64,000 nucleotides of DNA. Source: Flavobacteriaceae bacterium. Lineage in GTDB: Bacteria > Bacteroidota > Bacteroidia > Flavobacteriales > Flavobacteriaceae. The position numbers and the translations under genes are program-made. Within the stretch, counting starts at the first letter, position 1; every line of letters begins with the position of its first letter. Positions 27,664 through 37,305 of the stretch are shown here, in pieces. The notes beneath the pieces were generated by a model. That model was not told the DNA's origin. It saw only the letters and a list, made by a program, of their open reading frames with translations, and made no database searches. The DNA lies in the NCBI GenBank assembly GCA_947448525.1, contig CANFNV010000004.1, positions 84,832-148,831 on the forward strand, read 5' to 3'.

Positions 27664-28794
27664 ATGAAATTTGATTTAGTACAAAAAGACCCAAATTCTA
27701 AAGCCAGAGCTGGGAAAATTACCACCGATCACGGAATTATTGAAACGCCAATTTTTATGCCCGTTGGAACAGTTGCTTCTGTAAAAGGAGTGCACCAACG
27801 CGAATTAAAAGAAGAAATTAATCCAGATGTCATTCTAGGAAATACGTATCATTTATACCTTCGTCCTCAAACAGAAATTCTTGAAAAAGCGGGTGGTTTG
27901 CACAAGTTTATGAATTGGGATAGAAATATATTAACCGATTCGGGCGGCTATCAAGTATATTCCCTTTCTGCTAATAGAAAAATTAAAGAAGAAGGCGTTA
28001 AGTTTAAATCACATATTGATGGCTCGTATCATTTTTTTACACCTGAAAATGTAATGGAAATCCAGCGCACGATTGGTGCAGACATTATAATGGCATTTGA
28101 CGAATGTACTCCTTATCCTTGTGATTATCGCTATGCTCAACGTTCCATGAAAATGACACATCGATGGTTAGACAGATGTATTAATCATTTGAAAAATGTA
28201 CCTACTAAATATGGTTACGATCAAGCTTTTTTTCCAATTGTTCAAGGAAGTACCTACAAAGATTTAAGAATACAAAGCGCTGAATATATTGCTAATTCCA
28301 ATCAAGTTGGAAATGCCATCGGCGGACTTTCTGTTGGAGAACCAGCCGAAGAAATGTATGCGATGGCAGAAGTAGTTTGCAACATTCTACCGGAGGATAA
28401 ACCTCGATATTTAATGGGGGTTGGAACGCCAATTAATATTCTTGAAAATATTGCGCTAGGTGTTGATATGTTTGATTGTGTCATGCCAACACGGAATGCT
28501 CGAAACGGAATGTTATTTACAGCTAACGGTACAATTAACATTAAAAATAAGAAATGGGAAGCTGATTTTTCGCCTGTGGATGAAATGGGTCACACCTTTG
28601 TAGATACCGAATATACAAAAGCGTATCTTCGTCATTTATTTGCTGCCAATGAATATCTTGGAAAACAAATTGCCACAATTCACAATCTTGGATTTTATAT
28701 GTGGTTGGTTCGTGAAGCTAGAAAACATATTATTGCAGGTGATTTTAGAACTTGGAAGGACATGATGATCAAACAAATGAGCCAACGGTTGTAG
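27664..28794 (+). CDS. tgt: tRNA-guanine transglycosylase without zinc cysteines
   Basis: Tgt exchanges guanine-34 for preQ1 in tRNAs with GUN anticodons, a step of queuosine formation. The ATG at 27664 gives 376 residues. Catalytic regions are intact: TDSGGYQVYSL (proton acceptor Asp), GGLSVGEPAEEM, and FDCVMPTRNARNG (nucleophile Asp). The zinc site is not. Where E. coli Tgt has a Cys-x-Cys-x2-Cys cluster, residues near 304-315 read PVDEMGHTFVDT, with no cysteine, although the later TIHN histidine remains. I believe this is usual in flavobacteria. The lptG gene follows. Confidence 0.96.
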   Translation: MKFDLVQKDPNSKARAGKITTDHGIIETPIFMPVGTVASVKGVHQRELKEEINPDVILGNTYHLYLRPQTEILEKAGGLHKFMNWDRNILTDSGGYQVYSLSANRKIKEEGVKFKSHIDGSYHFFTPENVMEIQRTIGADIIMAFDECTPYPCDYRYAQRSMKMTHRWLDRCINHLKNVPTKYGYDQAFFPIVQGSTYKDLRIQSAEYIANSNQVGNAIGGLSVGEPAEEMYAMAEVVCNILPEDKPRYLMGVGTPINILENIALGVDMFDCVMPTRNARNGMLFTANGTINIKNKKWEADFSPVDEMGHTFVDTEYTKAYLRHLFAANEYLGKQIATIHNLGFYMWLVREARKHIIAGDFRTWKDMMIKQMSQRL

Positions 28795-28873
28795 GAAAGT
28801 TTAATGGATTAAATGTTTAAAATTAATATTAAAAAAGAACAATATTAAACCAATTTAAACACATAAAAAGAGG

Positions 28874-29959
28874 ATGCTAACAATTTTAGATAAATACATA
28901 CTAAAACGATATTTAAGCACTTTTATAGTGATGTTGTTAATGTTTATTCCGATTGGAATTACCATTGATGTGTCTGAAAAAGTCAATAAGATGATTGAAA
29001 ACCATGTGCCATTTAAAGCCATCGCTCAATATTATGTCGATTTTACTATTTATTTTGCTAATTTACTATTCCCAATCTTTCTTTTTTTATCTATTATTTG
29101 GTTTACTTCAAAGTTGGCAAATGATACTGAAATTATAGCCATTTTAAGTTCTGGAATTTCATTTACACGATTTTTGCGCCCCTATCTTATTGGCGCAACT
29201 TTCGTCTCTATATTTTCTTTGTTATTTGGATTTTATTTAGTTCCAAAAGCAAGTGATGGATTCAAAAATTTTAGATACATATACCTAATTGGAAACGGGG
29301 AGAACGAAATGCGAGACAATTCGGATGTTTATAGACAAATTAATAAAGAAGAATTCATTTATGTAAGCAGTTTCAATTCGGTATCCAAAATGGCTTTTAA
29401 CTTCTCTATGGAGCGATTTGATAAAGACAAATTAAAATATAAAGTTACCGCCAGCAGAATTCAATGGAATGCAAAACAAAAGAGTTATTCTTTATTTGAT
29501 TACAAAAAAAGAAAAGTCGGTGAGTTGAACGATGTTATTGAATCTATACCAAGAAAAGATACTGTTTTTAAATTTGATTTAGAAGATTTAACTCCTGTAG
29601 TTTACATTGCAGAAACCTTGTCTTATGGCGATTTAATCAAATTTATTGCTAAAGAAAGAGAACGAGGTTCTACGAATATAAATGTGTATTTAGTAGTGCT
29701 TTACAAAAAATACAGTATTCCAATTTCTGCATTTATTTTAACAATTATTGCTGTTGCAGTCTCGTCTATGAAGCGCAGAGGCGGAATGGGAATTAACCTG
29801 GCAGTCGGAATTTTATTAGCTTTTGCTTTTGTGTTTTTAGATAAAATTTTTGGAGTGCTTGCTGAAAAATCTACTGCACCACCAATTATAGCTGTTTGGA
29901 TCCCGAACATTGTTTTTGGTATTTTAGCAATAATACTTCTAAGGAATGCTAAGCGATAA
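28874..29959 (+). CDS. LptF/LptG-family LPS export permease
   Basis: A 361-residue YjgP/YjgQ-family protein, the membrane part of the LptB2FG complex that extracts lipopolysaccharide from the inner membrane. Three N-terminal membrane helices (starting ILDKYILKRYLSTFIVML), a periplasmic beta-jellyroll region (about residues 120-260), and three C-terminal helices match the family. Whether it is LptF or LptG cannot be settled here; the N-terminal motif resembles LptG. It lies 79 bases after tgt and overlaps the next gene by 14 bases. Confidence 0.88.
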   Translation: MLTILDKYILKRYLSTFIVMLLMFIPIGITIDVSEKVNKMIENHVPFKAIAQYYVDFTIYFANLLFPIFLFLSIIWFTSKLANDTEIIAILSSGISFTRFLRPYLIGATFVSIFSLLFGFYLVPKASDGFKNFRYIYLIGNGENEMRDNSDVYRQINKEEFIYVSSFNSVSKMAFNFSMERFDKDKLKYKVTASRIQWNAKQKSYSLFDYKKRKVGELNDVIESIPRKDTVFKFDLEDLTPVVYIAETLSYGDLIKFIAKERERGSTNINVYLVVLYKKYSIPISAFILTIIAVAVSSMKRRGGMGINLAVGILLAFAFVFLDKIFGVLAEKSTAPPIIAVWIPNIVFGILAIILLRNAKR

Positions 29960-30827
29960 TTCCAAAAGCTATTTACACCTTCATTTGATTGTTTTCATTT
30001 GGGGATTTACTGCAATTTTAGGCAGGTTAATTTCTCTCGAATCATTGCCATTGGTTTGGTTTAGAATGTTATTTGCGGTTTTTTTTATTTTTATGTATAT
30101 TAAAATTAAAAAAATACCTATCACAGTTTCCAAAAAAGTAGGTATTAAATTACTTTTCGCCGGATTAATTATTGCTCTTCATTGGCTCACTTTTTTTAGG
30201 GCAATTAAGGTTTCTAATGTTTCAATAACTCTTGCCTGTTTATCTACGGGAGCATTTTTCACTTCATTAATTGAACCCATTTTTTTTAACAAAAAGTTGG
30301 TTTGGCTCGAAGTGTTCTTTGGAATAATTGTTGTATTAGGATTGTCAATCATCTTTAATGTTGAGGGAAAATATGTGGAAGGAATTTGTTTAGCATTGAT
30401 ATCCGCATTTTTATCCGCATCTTTTGCAGTAATTAATAGCAAATTTGTTAAAACCTATGAGCCAACCCTCATATCATTTTATGAACTTTCGGGTGGTGTT
30501 CTTTTCTTTTCTATTTTTCTATTGTTTTCAAACAGTTTTAATACAGATTTCTTTCAATTAACAACCAATGATTTTATTTATTTAATGATTTTGAGTTCTG
30601 TTTGTACCGCTTATGCTTTTATAGCTTCTACATCAGTAATGAAATTTTTAAGTCCTTATACCGTTATGCTTACCATAAATATGGAACCAATTTACGGAAT
30701 TGTATTGGCCGTAATTATATTGAAAGATAAAGAACAAATGAGTACAGGTTTTTATATTGGAGCCCTAATTATTCTTATAACCGTAATCACAAACGGAATT
30801 TTAAAAAGCAGATCAAAAGCAACTTAA
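29946..30827 (+). CDS. EamA/DMT-family transporter
   Basis: A 293-residue membrane protein with about ten hydrophobic helices arranged as two EamA repeats, for example LHLIVFIWGFTAILGRL near the start and SFYELSGGVLFFSIFLL in the middle. DMT proteins export or import small metabolites; the substrate cannot be predicted. The start overlaps the end of the LPS permease gene by 14 bases, showing translational coupling in the tgt-lptG-eamA cluster. Confidence 0.85.
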   Translation: MLSDNSKSYLHLHLIVFIWGFTAILGRLISLESLPLVWFRMLFAVFFIFMYIKIKKIPITVSKKVGIKLLFAGLIIALHWLTFFRAIKVSNVSITLACLSTGAFFTSLIEPIFFNKKLVWLEVFFGIIVVLGLSIIFNVEGKYVEGICLALISAFLSASFAVINSKFVKTYEPTLISFYELSGGVLFFSIFLLFSNSFNTDFFQLTTNDFIYLMILSSVCTAYAFIASTSVMKFLSPYTVMLTINMEPIYGIVLAVIILKDKEQMSTGFYIGALIILITVITNGILKSRSKAT

Positions 30828-30891
30828 TGTTTTGTTTAAAACTTATCGCATAAAATAACTTTTTCACTTGATTTAAAATTTTATCTTTGTA

Positions 30892-30899
30892 ATCCGAAT
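30892..30899 (+). promoter_or_regulatory. -7 promoter box for accA
   Basis: TATCTTTG, exact TAnnTTTG, 22 bases before the accA ATG. Confidence 0.5.
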
Positions 30900-30921
30900 T
30901 TTAATTAATCGAACAAATCCT

Positions 30922-31875
30922 ATGGAATATTTAGATTTTGAACTTCCTATAAAAGAACTGGAAGACCAATTAGACAAATGTCAAATTATTGGTCAAGAAT
31001 CCGATGTTGATGTTACCAATACATGTAAACAAATTGAAAAAAAATTAGAAGAAACCAAACGAAAAATATATAAGAATCTCACGGCTTGGCAACGGGTTCA
31101 ACTTTCGCGTCATCCAAACAGACCTTACACTATGGATTATATCAATTCATTGTGTGGAGATACATTTTTAGAGCTTTTTGGAGACAGAAGTTTTAAAGAC
31201 GACAAAGCCATGGTGGGTGGTTTAGGTAAAATTGAGGGGCAATCATTTATGATAGTTGGCCAACAAAAAGGATACAATACCAAAACACGTCAATACAGAA
31301 ACTTTGGAATGGCAAATCCAGAAGGATATCGTAAAGCATTGCGCTTGATGAAAATGGCTGAAAAATTTGGAATTCCTGTAGTAACTTTTATTGATACACC
31401 GGGTGCTTATCCGGGTTTGGAAGCCGAAGAACGAGGTCAAGGCGAAGCTATTGCCAGAAATATTCTTGAAATGTGTCGTTTGAAAGTGCCTGTTATTTGC
31501 GTTATAGTAGGCGAAGGTGCTTCTGGAGGCGCATTAGGAATTGGAGTTGGTGACAAAGTTTTGATGATGGAAAATACATGGTATTCTGTAATTTCACCTG
31601 AATCATGTTCTTCAATTCTATGGAAAAGTTGGGAATATAAAGAACAAGCCGCCGAAGCATTAAAATTGACTTCTGCAGATATGAAAAAACAAAAATTAGT
31701 AGATGATATTATTCCAGAACCACTAGGTGGCGCTCACTATGATAGAGAAACTGCTTTTAAAACCGTACAACAATATATCTCTAAAGCATATAACGATCTG
31801 AAAGATTTATCAACAACCGATTTAATAATGCAAAGGATGAATAAATACAGTAAAATGGGCGAATATAAAGAGTAA
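30922..31875 (+). CDS. accA: acetyl-CoA carboxylase carboxyltransferase alpha subunit
   Basis: AccA and AccD transfer CO2 from carboxybiotin to acetyl-CoA, the first step of fatty acid synthesis. The 317 residues include the N-terminal helices ([16 protein letters not shown]), the [11 protein letters not shown] block, and the oxyanion-hole sequences [19 protein letters not shown] and [18 protein letters not shown]. Full length and intact. It stands alone, with its own promoter and a strong terminator, and accD is not in the window. Confidence 0.97.
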   Translation: MEYLDFELPIKELEDQLDKCQIIGQESDVDVTNTCKQIEKKLEETKRKIYKNLTAWQRVQLSRHPNRPYTMDYINSLCGDTFLELFGDRSFKDDKAMVGGLGKIEGQSFMIVGQQKGYNTKTRQYRNFGMANPEGYRKALRLMKMAEKFGIPVVTFIDTPGAYPGLEAEERGQGEAIARNILEMCRLKVPVICVIVGEGASGGALGIGVGDKVLMMENTWYSVISPESCSSILWKSWEYKEQAAEALKLTSADMKKQKLVDDIIPEPLGGAHYDRETAFKTVQQYISKAYNDLKDLSTTDLIMQRMNKYSKMGEYKE

Positions 31876-31893
31876 ATTCTTACAAAAAAGTAT

Positions 31894-31928
31894 AAAATCC
31901 GAAGCCCTTTAGTTTCGGATTTTTTTTT
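31894..31928 (+). terminator. terminator after accA
   Basis: AAAATCCGAA (31894-31903) pairs with TTCGGATTTT (31914-31923), followed by a long T-run. Confidence 0.88.
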
Positions 31929-32015
31929 GGTTATTAACAAAAAACAATTAGTTATAAACAAAATTTTGTAATAACTAAACGTTATAAAAATTAAAGAATT
32001 AGTTACTTTCGCTAC

Positions 32016-33557
32016 ATGGAAAATGTTAGAAATATAAACCCAATAAAAATTGATAAAACTACTATTATCAATCTCGAAAAAGGAAAGCTTCCGCCACAAG
32101 CCCTCGATCTTGAGGAAGCAGTTCTTGGGGCAATGATGATTGATAAAAAAGGAGTTGATGAGGTTATTGATATTTTACAATCTGATGCCTTTTATAAAGA
32201 GGCACACAAGCATATATTTGAAGCCATTTTTCAATTATTCACAGATTCTCAACCTATTGATTTATTAACAGTTTCCTCGCAGTTAAGAAAGAATGCTAAG
32301 TTAGATTTAGCCGGTGGGGATTTTTATTTAATTCAACTGACACAAAAGATTTCATCTTCGGCACACATTGAGTTTCACTCTCGTATTATTTTACAGAAAT
32401 TCATTCAGCGAAGTTTAATTAGAATATCATCAGAAATAATTGAAGAATCGTATGATGAAACCACAGATGTTTTTGATCTGTTAGACAAAGCTGAATCAAG
32501 ATTATATGAAGTTACTCAAGGAAATATCAAACGAAGTTCAGAAACCGCTCAAAGTTTAGTTAATCAAGCCAAAAAACGTATTGAAGAAATTGCTAATAAA
32601 GAAGGATTATCTGGAATTGCATCTGGTTTTGATAAATTAGATAAGTTGACTTCGGGTTGGCAACCCTCTGACTTAATTATTATAGCCGCTAGACCGGGTA
32701 TGGGAAAAACAGCTTTTGTACTTTCAATGGCTCGAAATATCGCAATAGATTTTGGCCATCCCGTAGCATTATTTTCTCTTGAGATGTCTTCCGTTCAGTT
32801 GATTACACGTTTGATTTCATCTGAAACCGGTTTGTCTTCTGAAAAACTTCGTACAGGAAAATTAGAAAAACACGAATGGGAACAGCTTTCTGTAAAAGTA
32901 AAAGATTTAGAAAAAGCGCCCTTATTTATTGATGACTCGCCGTCGCTTTCTATTTTTGATTTACGTGCCAAAGCCAGACGTTTGGCATCTCAACACGGAA
33001 TTAAATTAATAATTGTAGATTATCTTCAATTAATGACGGCTGGTGGAAACGGAAAGGGAGGCGGAAATAGGGAACAAGAAATTTCAACAATCTCAAGAAA
33101 CCTAAAGGCATTGGCCAAAGAATTAGAGGTGCCAGTAATTGCACTTTCTCAATTATCTCGTGCCGTTGAAACTCGTGGTTCTAGTAAACGTCCATTACTT
33201 TCTGACCTTCGTGAATCAGGAGCGATAGAACAAGATGCCGATATAGTATCGTTTATTTACCGTCCGGAATATTATAAAATTGAAGAATGGGATGATGAAG
33301 ATGCTTCACCAACAGCTGGTCAAGCCGAATTTATTATTGCAAAGCACAGAAATGGTTCGTTAGAAAATATTAGATTAAAATTTATCGGAAATCTTGGCAA
33401 GTTTGATAATTTGGAGGAATATGGTGGTGGATATAATGATTTACCCTCCAAAATGAATCACGATGATAATCCTTTTATGACTAAAAATCTTCCATCGGCA
33501 AATGAAGCATTTGGAAACTTTAATTCTACTAATGATGATAGCGATGTTCCATTTTAA
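32016..33557 (+). CDS. dnaB: replicative DNA helicase
   Basis: DnaB is the hexameric helicase of the replication fork. It has 513 residues. The N-terminal domain begins near KLPPQALDLEEAVLGAMMID. The RecA-like C-terminal domain has Walker A ARPGMGKTAFVLS, Walker B LIIVDYLQLMTAGG and the DNA-binding loop region IALSQLSRAVETRG. No intein interrupts it. Its final 40 residues are polar and end in acidic sequence (DDSDVPF), reminiscent of interaction tails on replication proteins. A near-consensus -7 box (TACTTTCG) precedes the ATG. Confidence 0.96.
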   Translation: MENVRNINPIKIDKTTIINLEKGKLPPQALDLEEAVLGAMMIDKKGVDEVIDILQSDAFYKEAHKHIFEAIFQLFTDSQPIDLLTVSSQLRKNAKLDLAGGDFYLIQLTQKISSSAHIEFHSRIILQKFIQRSLIRISSEIIEESYDETTDVFDLLDKAESRLYEVTQGNIKRSSETAQSLVNQAKKRIEEIANKEGLSGIASGFDKLDKLTSGWQPSDLIIIAARPGMGKTAFVLSMARNIAIDFGHPVALFSLEMSSVQLITRLISSETGLSSEKLRTGKLEKHEWEQLSVKVKDLEKAPLFIDDSPSLSIFDLRAKARRLASQHGIKLIIVDYLQLMTAGGNGKGGGNREQEISTISRNLKALAKELEVPVIALSQLSRAVETRGSSKRPLLSDLRESGAIEQDADIVSFIYRPEYYKIEEWDDEDASPTAGQAEFIIAKHRNGSLENIRLKFIGNLGKFDNLEEYGGGYNDLPSKMNHDDNPFMTKNLPSANEAFGNFNSTNDDSDVPF

Positions 33558-33617
33558 TCACTTGATGTTTTAATTACCCGATGCTGTGTTTTCGCTTTTT
33601 CTTTAAAATAAAACGAC

Positions 33618-33625
33618 TATATTTG
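33618..33625 (+). promoter_or_regulatory. -7 promoter box for the gene at 33643
   Basis: TATATTTG, exact TAnnTTTG, 17 bases before the ATG. Confidence 0.5.
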
Positions 33626-33642
33626 GGTTAAAATTTATAAGA

Positions 33643-34908
33643 ATGCAATTCAGAAAAAGTTTATTTATTTTTTTACTACTTATTTCATTTTCGGTTAGGG
33701 CAAGTTTTATTCTTTTGCCGATGGATGAATCGATTCAAAAGAACCACTTAAAAGCGTATGGAATTACCTACTGGTGCTTGGATAAAAAATATAAAGCCAG
33801 CTGGTTGTTGAATTATCGAGGCGGTTCTTTTTTATTGCCAGATGCTCCCGAAATTCGAAAAGAATGTCAAATTCGAGGGGTGAGTTTCGAAATTTTATCT
33901 GATGCAGAAGAAGAATCCATATTAGCTGAAATATCCAGTCCATCACAAAATATGGAAACCGTTGTTTTGGAAAAAGCTCCCAAGATTGCTGTTTATACTC
34001 CTCCCGGAAAACAACCTTGGGATGATGCTGTTACTATGGTTTTAAACTATGCAGAAATTCCGTTTACTCCCATTTATGACGAGCAAGTTTTAAGTGATCA
34101 ATTGATTTTATATGATTGGTTGCATTTACATCATGAAGATTTTTCTGGTCAATATGGTAAATTTTATGGAGGATACAGGAATGCTCCTTGGTATATTGAT
34201 CAAAAGAAAGAAGCAGAAGCATTAGCCACTAAATTGGGTTATGCGAAAGTTTCAGAAGAGAAGTTGGCTGTTGCCAAAAAAATACGCGATTTTGTAATTG
34301 GTGGTGGATTTATGTTTGCCATGTGTTCGGCAACTGATAGTTTTGATATTGCTCTTTCTGCAGAAGGCGTTGATATTTGTGAACCGATGTTTGACGGTGA
34401 CGACAGCGAACCCAATTATCAATCTAAAATAGATTACTCTAAAACATTTGCTTTTAAAGATTTTATTCTTGACAGAAAACCCGATCATTATGAGTTTTCT
34501 GATATTGATATGACTGAAAAACGATTAAACATTCCTTTTGAAAAAGATTATTTTACCTTAATGGATTTTTCAGCCAAATGGGATGTTATTCCGAGTATGT
34601 TATGTCAAAATCACACCCAATTAGTCAAAGGTTTTATGGGACAAACTACAGCTTTTCAGAGAGATTTAATAAAATCAAATGTATTGGTTTTGGGTGAAAA
34701 TGAATTGAATGGCGAAGCACGATACATTCATGGACAAAAAGGAAAGGGATTTTTTACCTTTTATGGGGGTCACGATCCAGAAGATTATCAACATAGAGTA
34801 GGCGATGCCCCTACTGTTTTAGATTTACATCCCAATTCGCCTGGATTTCGTTTGATTTTAAATAATGTCTTGTTTCCAGCGGCAAAAAAGAAAAAGCAAA
34901 AAACGTAA
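33643..34908 (+). CDS. conserved secreted protein, often labelled asparagine synthetase B
   Basis: A 421-residue exported protein with a signal peptide ending SVRAS. It resembles a Bacteroidota family that databases often name asparagine synthetase B. However, I see neither an N-terminal Cys glutaminase nor an ATP-pyrophosphatase SGGxDS motif, so that name looks wrong. The middle part (KIAVYTPPGKQPWDDAVTMV, later GGGFMFAMCSATDS) suggests a class-I glutamine-amidotransferase-like or ThuA-like fold. The C-terminus, GFFTFYGGHDPED and later, also fits such a fold. Function unknown. Own promoter; a hairpin follows. Confidence 0.65.
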   Translation: MQFRKSLFIFLLLISFSVRASFILLPMDESIQKNHLKAYGITYWCLDKKYKASWLLNYRGGSFLLPDAPEIRKECQIRGVSFEILSDAEEESILAEISSPSQNMETVVLEKAPKIAVYTPPGKQPWDDAVTMVLNYAEIPFTPIYDEQVLSDQLILYDWLHLHHEDFSGQYGKFYGGYRNAPWYIDQKKEAEALATKLGYAKVSEEKLAVAKKIRDFVIGGGFMFAMCSATDSFDIALSAEGVDICEPMFDGDDSEPNYQSKIDYSKTFAFKDFILDRKPDHYEFSDIDMTEKRLNIPFEKDYFTLMDFSAKWDVIPSMLCQNHTQLVKGFMGQTTAFQRDLIKSNVLVLGENELNGEARYIHGQKGKGFFTFYGGHDPEDYQHRVGDAPTVLDLHPNSPGFRLILNNVLFPAAKKKKQKT

Positions 34909-34927
34909 TTGGTTAATTAAAAAAATA

Positions 34928-34970
34928 AAATCCCAAATTCCTACTTATTTTGTTTTAGAATTAGGGATTT
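34928..34970. terminator. hairpin downstream of the gene at 33643
   Basis: AAATCCCAAATTC at the left pairs imperfectly with GAATTAGGGATTT at the right, around a 17-base loop. Flanking T on the plus strand is weak, so confidence is moderate. Confidence 0.5.
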
Positions 34971-35091
34971 ATTTAGCCCTGATTGCAGTGGAAATCCTTT
35001 TTATTGTTTTGAGATAATGTTCTTAATGAAGTATAGACTCCTAAAACAATAAAAAGATTGCAACGTAAAGCAGGAATGGCTTCTAATAAAA

Positions 35092-37227
35092 CTATTTATT
35101 ATTGTCTATGATATAGTTCAGTACTTTGGTCATTAAATGCACGCGGTCTTTTCCTAAAACATTGTGTTTGTGCATTGGATAAGCAAAGAAATCTACTTGT
35201 TTTTCGGCTTCTACAAATTTTTTGATTAAGGCAAAATTTTGTTGCATTACCACCGTATCGTCACTAGTACCGTGAATTAACAGTAATTTCCCTTTTAAAT
35301 TATTGACATAGTTCAACGTACTAGCTTCGTCAAAACCTTTTTGGTTTTCGGCAGGCGTATCCATATAACGTTCTCCATACATCACTTCATAATACTTCCA
35401 GTCGGTTACGGGTCCGCCAGCAACGCCCACTTTAAAGATGTTTGGTTTTCTCAACATTAATGAAGTTGTCATGAATCCACCATAACTCCAACCGTGAACT
35501 GCTAATCTATTTCCGTCAACGTAAGGTAAAGATTTTAAATAGTCCACACCTTTCAATTGGTCGTTCATTTCATTCTCGCCCAGATGTCCGTGAATTACAC
35601 TCTCAAAAGCAAATCCGCGATTACTAGAACCACGATTATCAATGGTAAAAACCAAATATCCTTGTTCCGCCATCCAATACATCCATAAATTGGCACCATC
35701 TAAAAATGAATTCGTAATCATTTGCGCATGGGGACCCCCATAAACATATACCATTACGGGATATTTTTTGGTAGGATCAAAATTGCTCGGTTTTATTAAA
35801 CGTGTGTATAAATCGGTTGTTCCATCGGCAGCTTTAATTGTTTTGATTTCTGCTGTCCCGATTTGGTAGTCATCGTATTTGTTTTTGCTTTCCAATAAAG
35901 TAGTAGCGTTTAATTTTTTATCATATAACAATGATTTTGAAGGTGTTGAATGATTGGAATACTCGTCAAAAAACCAATTTCCATCGGTTGATACAGAAAC
36001 GTTATGAACACCTTCGTCTTTGGTAATTAGCGTTTGTTTTCCTTTTAAATCGACTTTATACACCAACATATTTGTTGGATTTTCTCCCGTTGCTTTAAAA
36101 TAAATTTCAGTTCCAGTTGGATTTGCACCGATAATTTCTTTTACAGGAAACTTATTTGCAGTTAATTGTTTGATTAATTTTCCTTCAATAGAATAGTAGT
36201 ATAAGTTTAAGAAACCCTCTTTTTCGCTGCACCAAATAAAATTATTTGAAGTTGTACTCGGAAAAAACGCGTTGTGTTCTGGTTCAACCCAATTTGGATT
36301 TTTCTCGTTTAAAATGGTTCTTATAAATGCACCAGAATTTGCATCATACACATTTAAATTCATATCATTTTGCGCCCTATTTAATTCGGCAATCAAAACA
36401 TATTTTTCGTCAGATGACCAAGATAAATTGGTTAAATAATCGTCAGCAATACCGCTTTTTGGTGAAATGAACACCGTTTTTTTTGTAGAGATATTATAAA
36501 TTCCAACTTTTGGGTTTTCCGATTTTTGCCCAATCATTGGGTATTTTAAATTGATTAATTTACCTGGAGTTTCGGTAATATCTAATAAAGGATAATCAGC
36601 CACTTCGGATTGGTCTTTTTGGTAAAATGCCAGATACGATGATCTTGGCGACCAGAAAATTCCGTTTTTGATTCCGAATTCATTTCGAGCAATTGATTGG
36701 CCAGAAACAACATCTTGGTTAGTTTCAGCAGTAACCGCTATTTTTTCTTTGTTTTTGTTGAAAAAATACAAGTTGTTTTTTTCCGTATAAGCCAAATTTT
36801 GTTTACTTGAATCGTAAGTTTGATTATCAGCAACATCTGAAGTTGTATGGATCACTTTTCCTGTTTTTGAAGTTAAAGAAAAACTGTAGTATTTGCCTTC
36901 TTCGGAAATTAAAATCGTATTGGCATCAATCCATTCCAAACTTGAAAAACTTTTTAATTTGGTTTGTAAAACACTATTAATTTCGGTTAAAGTTACCAAT
37001 TCTATAGCTATAGAGTTGGTATTTGAAGCCGCCATCATTTTTGTATTTCCATCCGTATAATACACATATTTAGCAGTATTAGGAATCCATTGAAACCCTA
37101 AAAGTTTATCGGCTCTAAACGCTCGATTTTGTTGCATTACCGCTTCATCTAAACTAAAGGTCTTTAATTGTGCCTGAATATTTATGGCTAATAATAAACT
37201 GAAGAAAACAATTATTTTTTTATTCAT
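35092..37227 (-). CDS. dipeptidyl peptidase IV, S9 family
   Basis: A secreted serine peptidase that removes dipeptides, usually after proline. The ATG at 37227 gives a signal peptide ending NIQAQ and 711 residues; a longer frame starting at 37293 is rejected. An N-terminal beta-propeller (about residues 40-450) is followed by an alpha/beta hydrolase domain with the nucleophile motif GWSYGGFMT, the acid in GTSDDTVV and the final HKHN histidine. The MVYVYGGPHAQM block is typical of DPP-IV. No partner genes are adjacent. Confidence 0.94.
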   Translation of the reverse strand: MNKKIIVFFSLLLAINIQAQLKTFSLDEAVMQQNRAFRADKLLGFQWIPNTAKYVYYTDGNTKMMAASNTNSIAIELVTLTEINSVLQTKLKSFSSLEWIDANTILISEEGKYYSFSLTSKTGKVIHTTSDVADNQTYDSSKQNLAYTEKNNLYFFNKNKEKIAVTAETNQDVVSGQSIARNEFGIKNGIFWSPRSSYLAFYQKDQSEVADYPLLDITETPGKLINLKYPMIGQKSENPKVGIYNISTKKTVFISPKSGIADDYLTNLSWSSDEKYVLIAELNRAQNDMNLNVYDANSGAFIRTILNEKNPNWVEPEHNAFFPSTTSNNFIWCSEKEGFLNLYYYSIEGKLIKQLTANKFPVKEIIGANPTGTEIYFKATGENPTNMLVYKVDLKGKQTLITKDEGVHNVSVSTDGNWFFDEYSNHSTPSKSLLYDKKLNATTLLESKNKYDDYQIGTAEIKTIKAADGTTDLYTRLIKPSNFDPTKKYPVMVYVYGGPHAQMITNSFLDGANLWMYWMAEQGYLVFTIDNRGSSNRGFAFESVIHGHLGENEMNDQLKGVDYLKSLPYVDGNRLAVHGWSYGGFMTTSLMLRKPNIFKVGVAGGPVTDWKYYEVMYGERYMDTPAENQKGFDEASTLNYVNNLKGKLLLIHGTSDDTVVMQQNFALIKKFVEAEKQVDFFAYPMHKHNVLGKDRVHLMTKVLNYIIDNNK

Positions 37228-37305
37228 GATTATTTTTTTTTGTTGGGTTAAAGATATAAAAATGATAATATTATTATAAAAATCACTAACCATTCTTAGA
37301 TCTTA

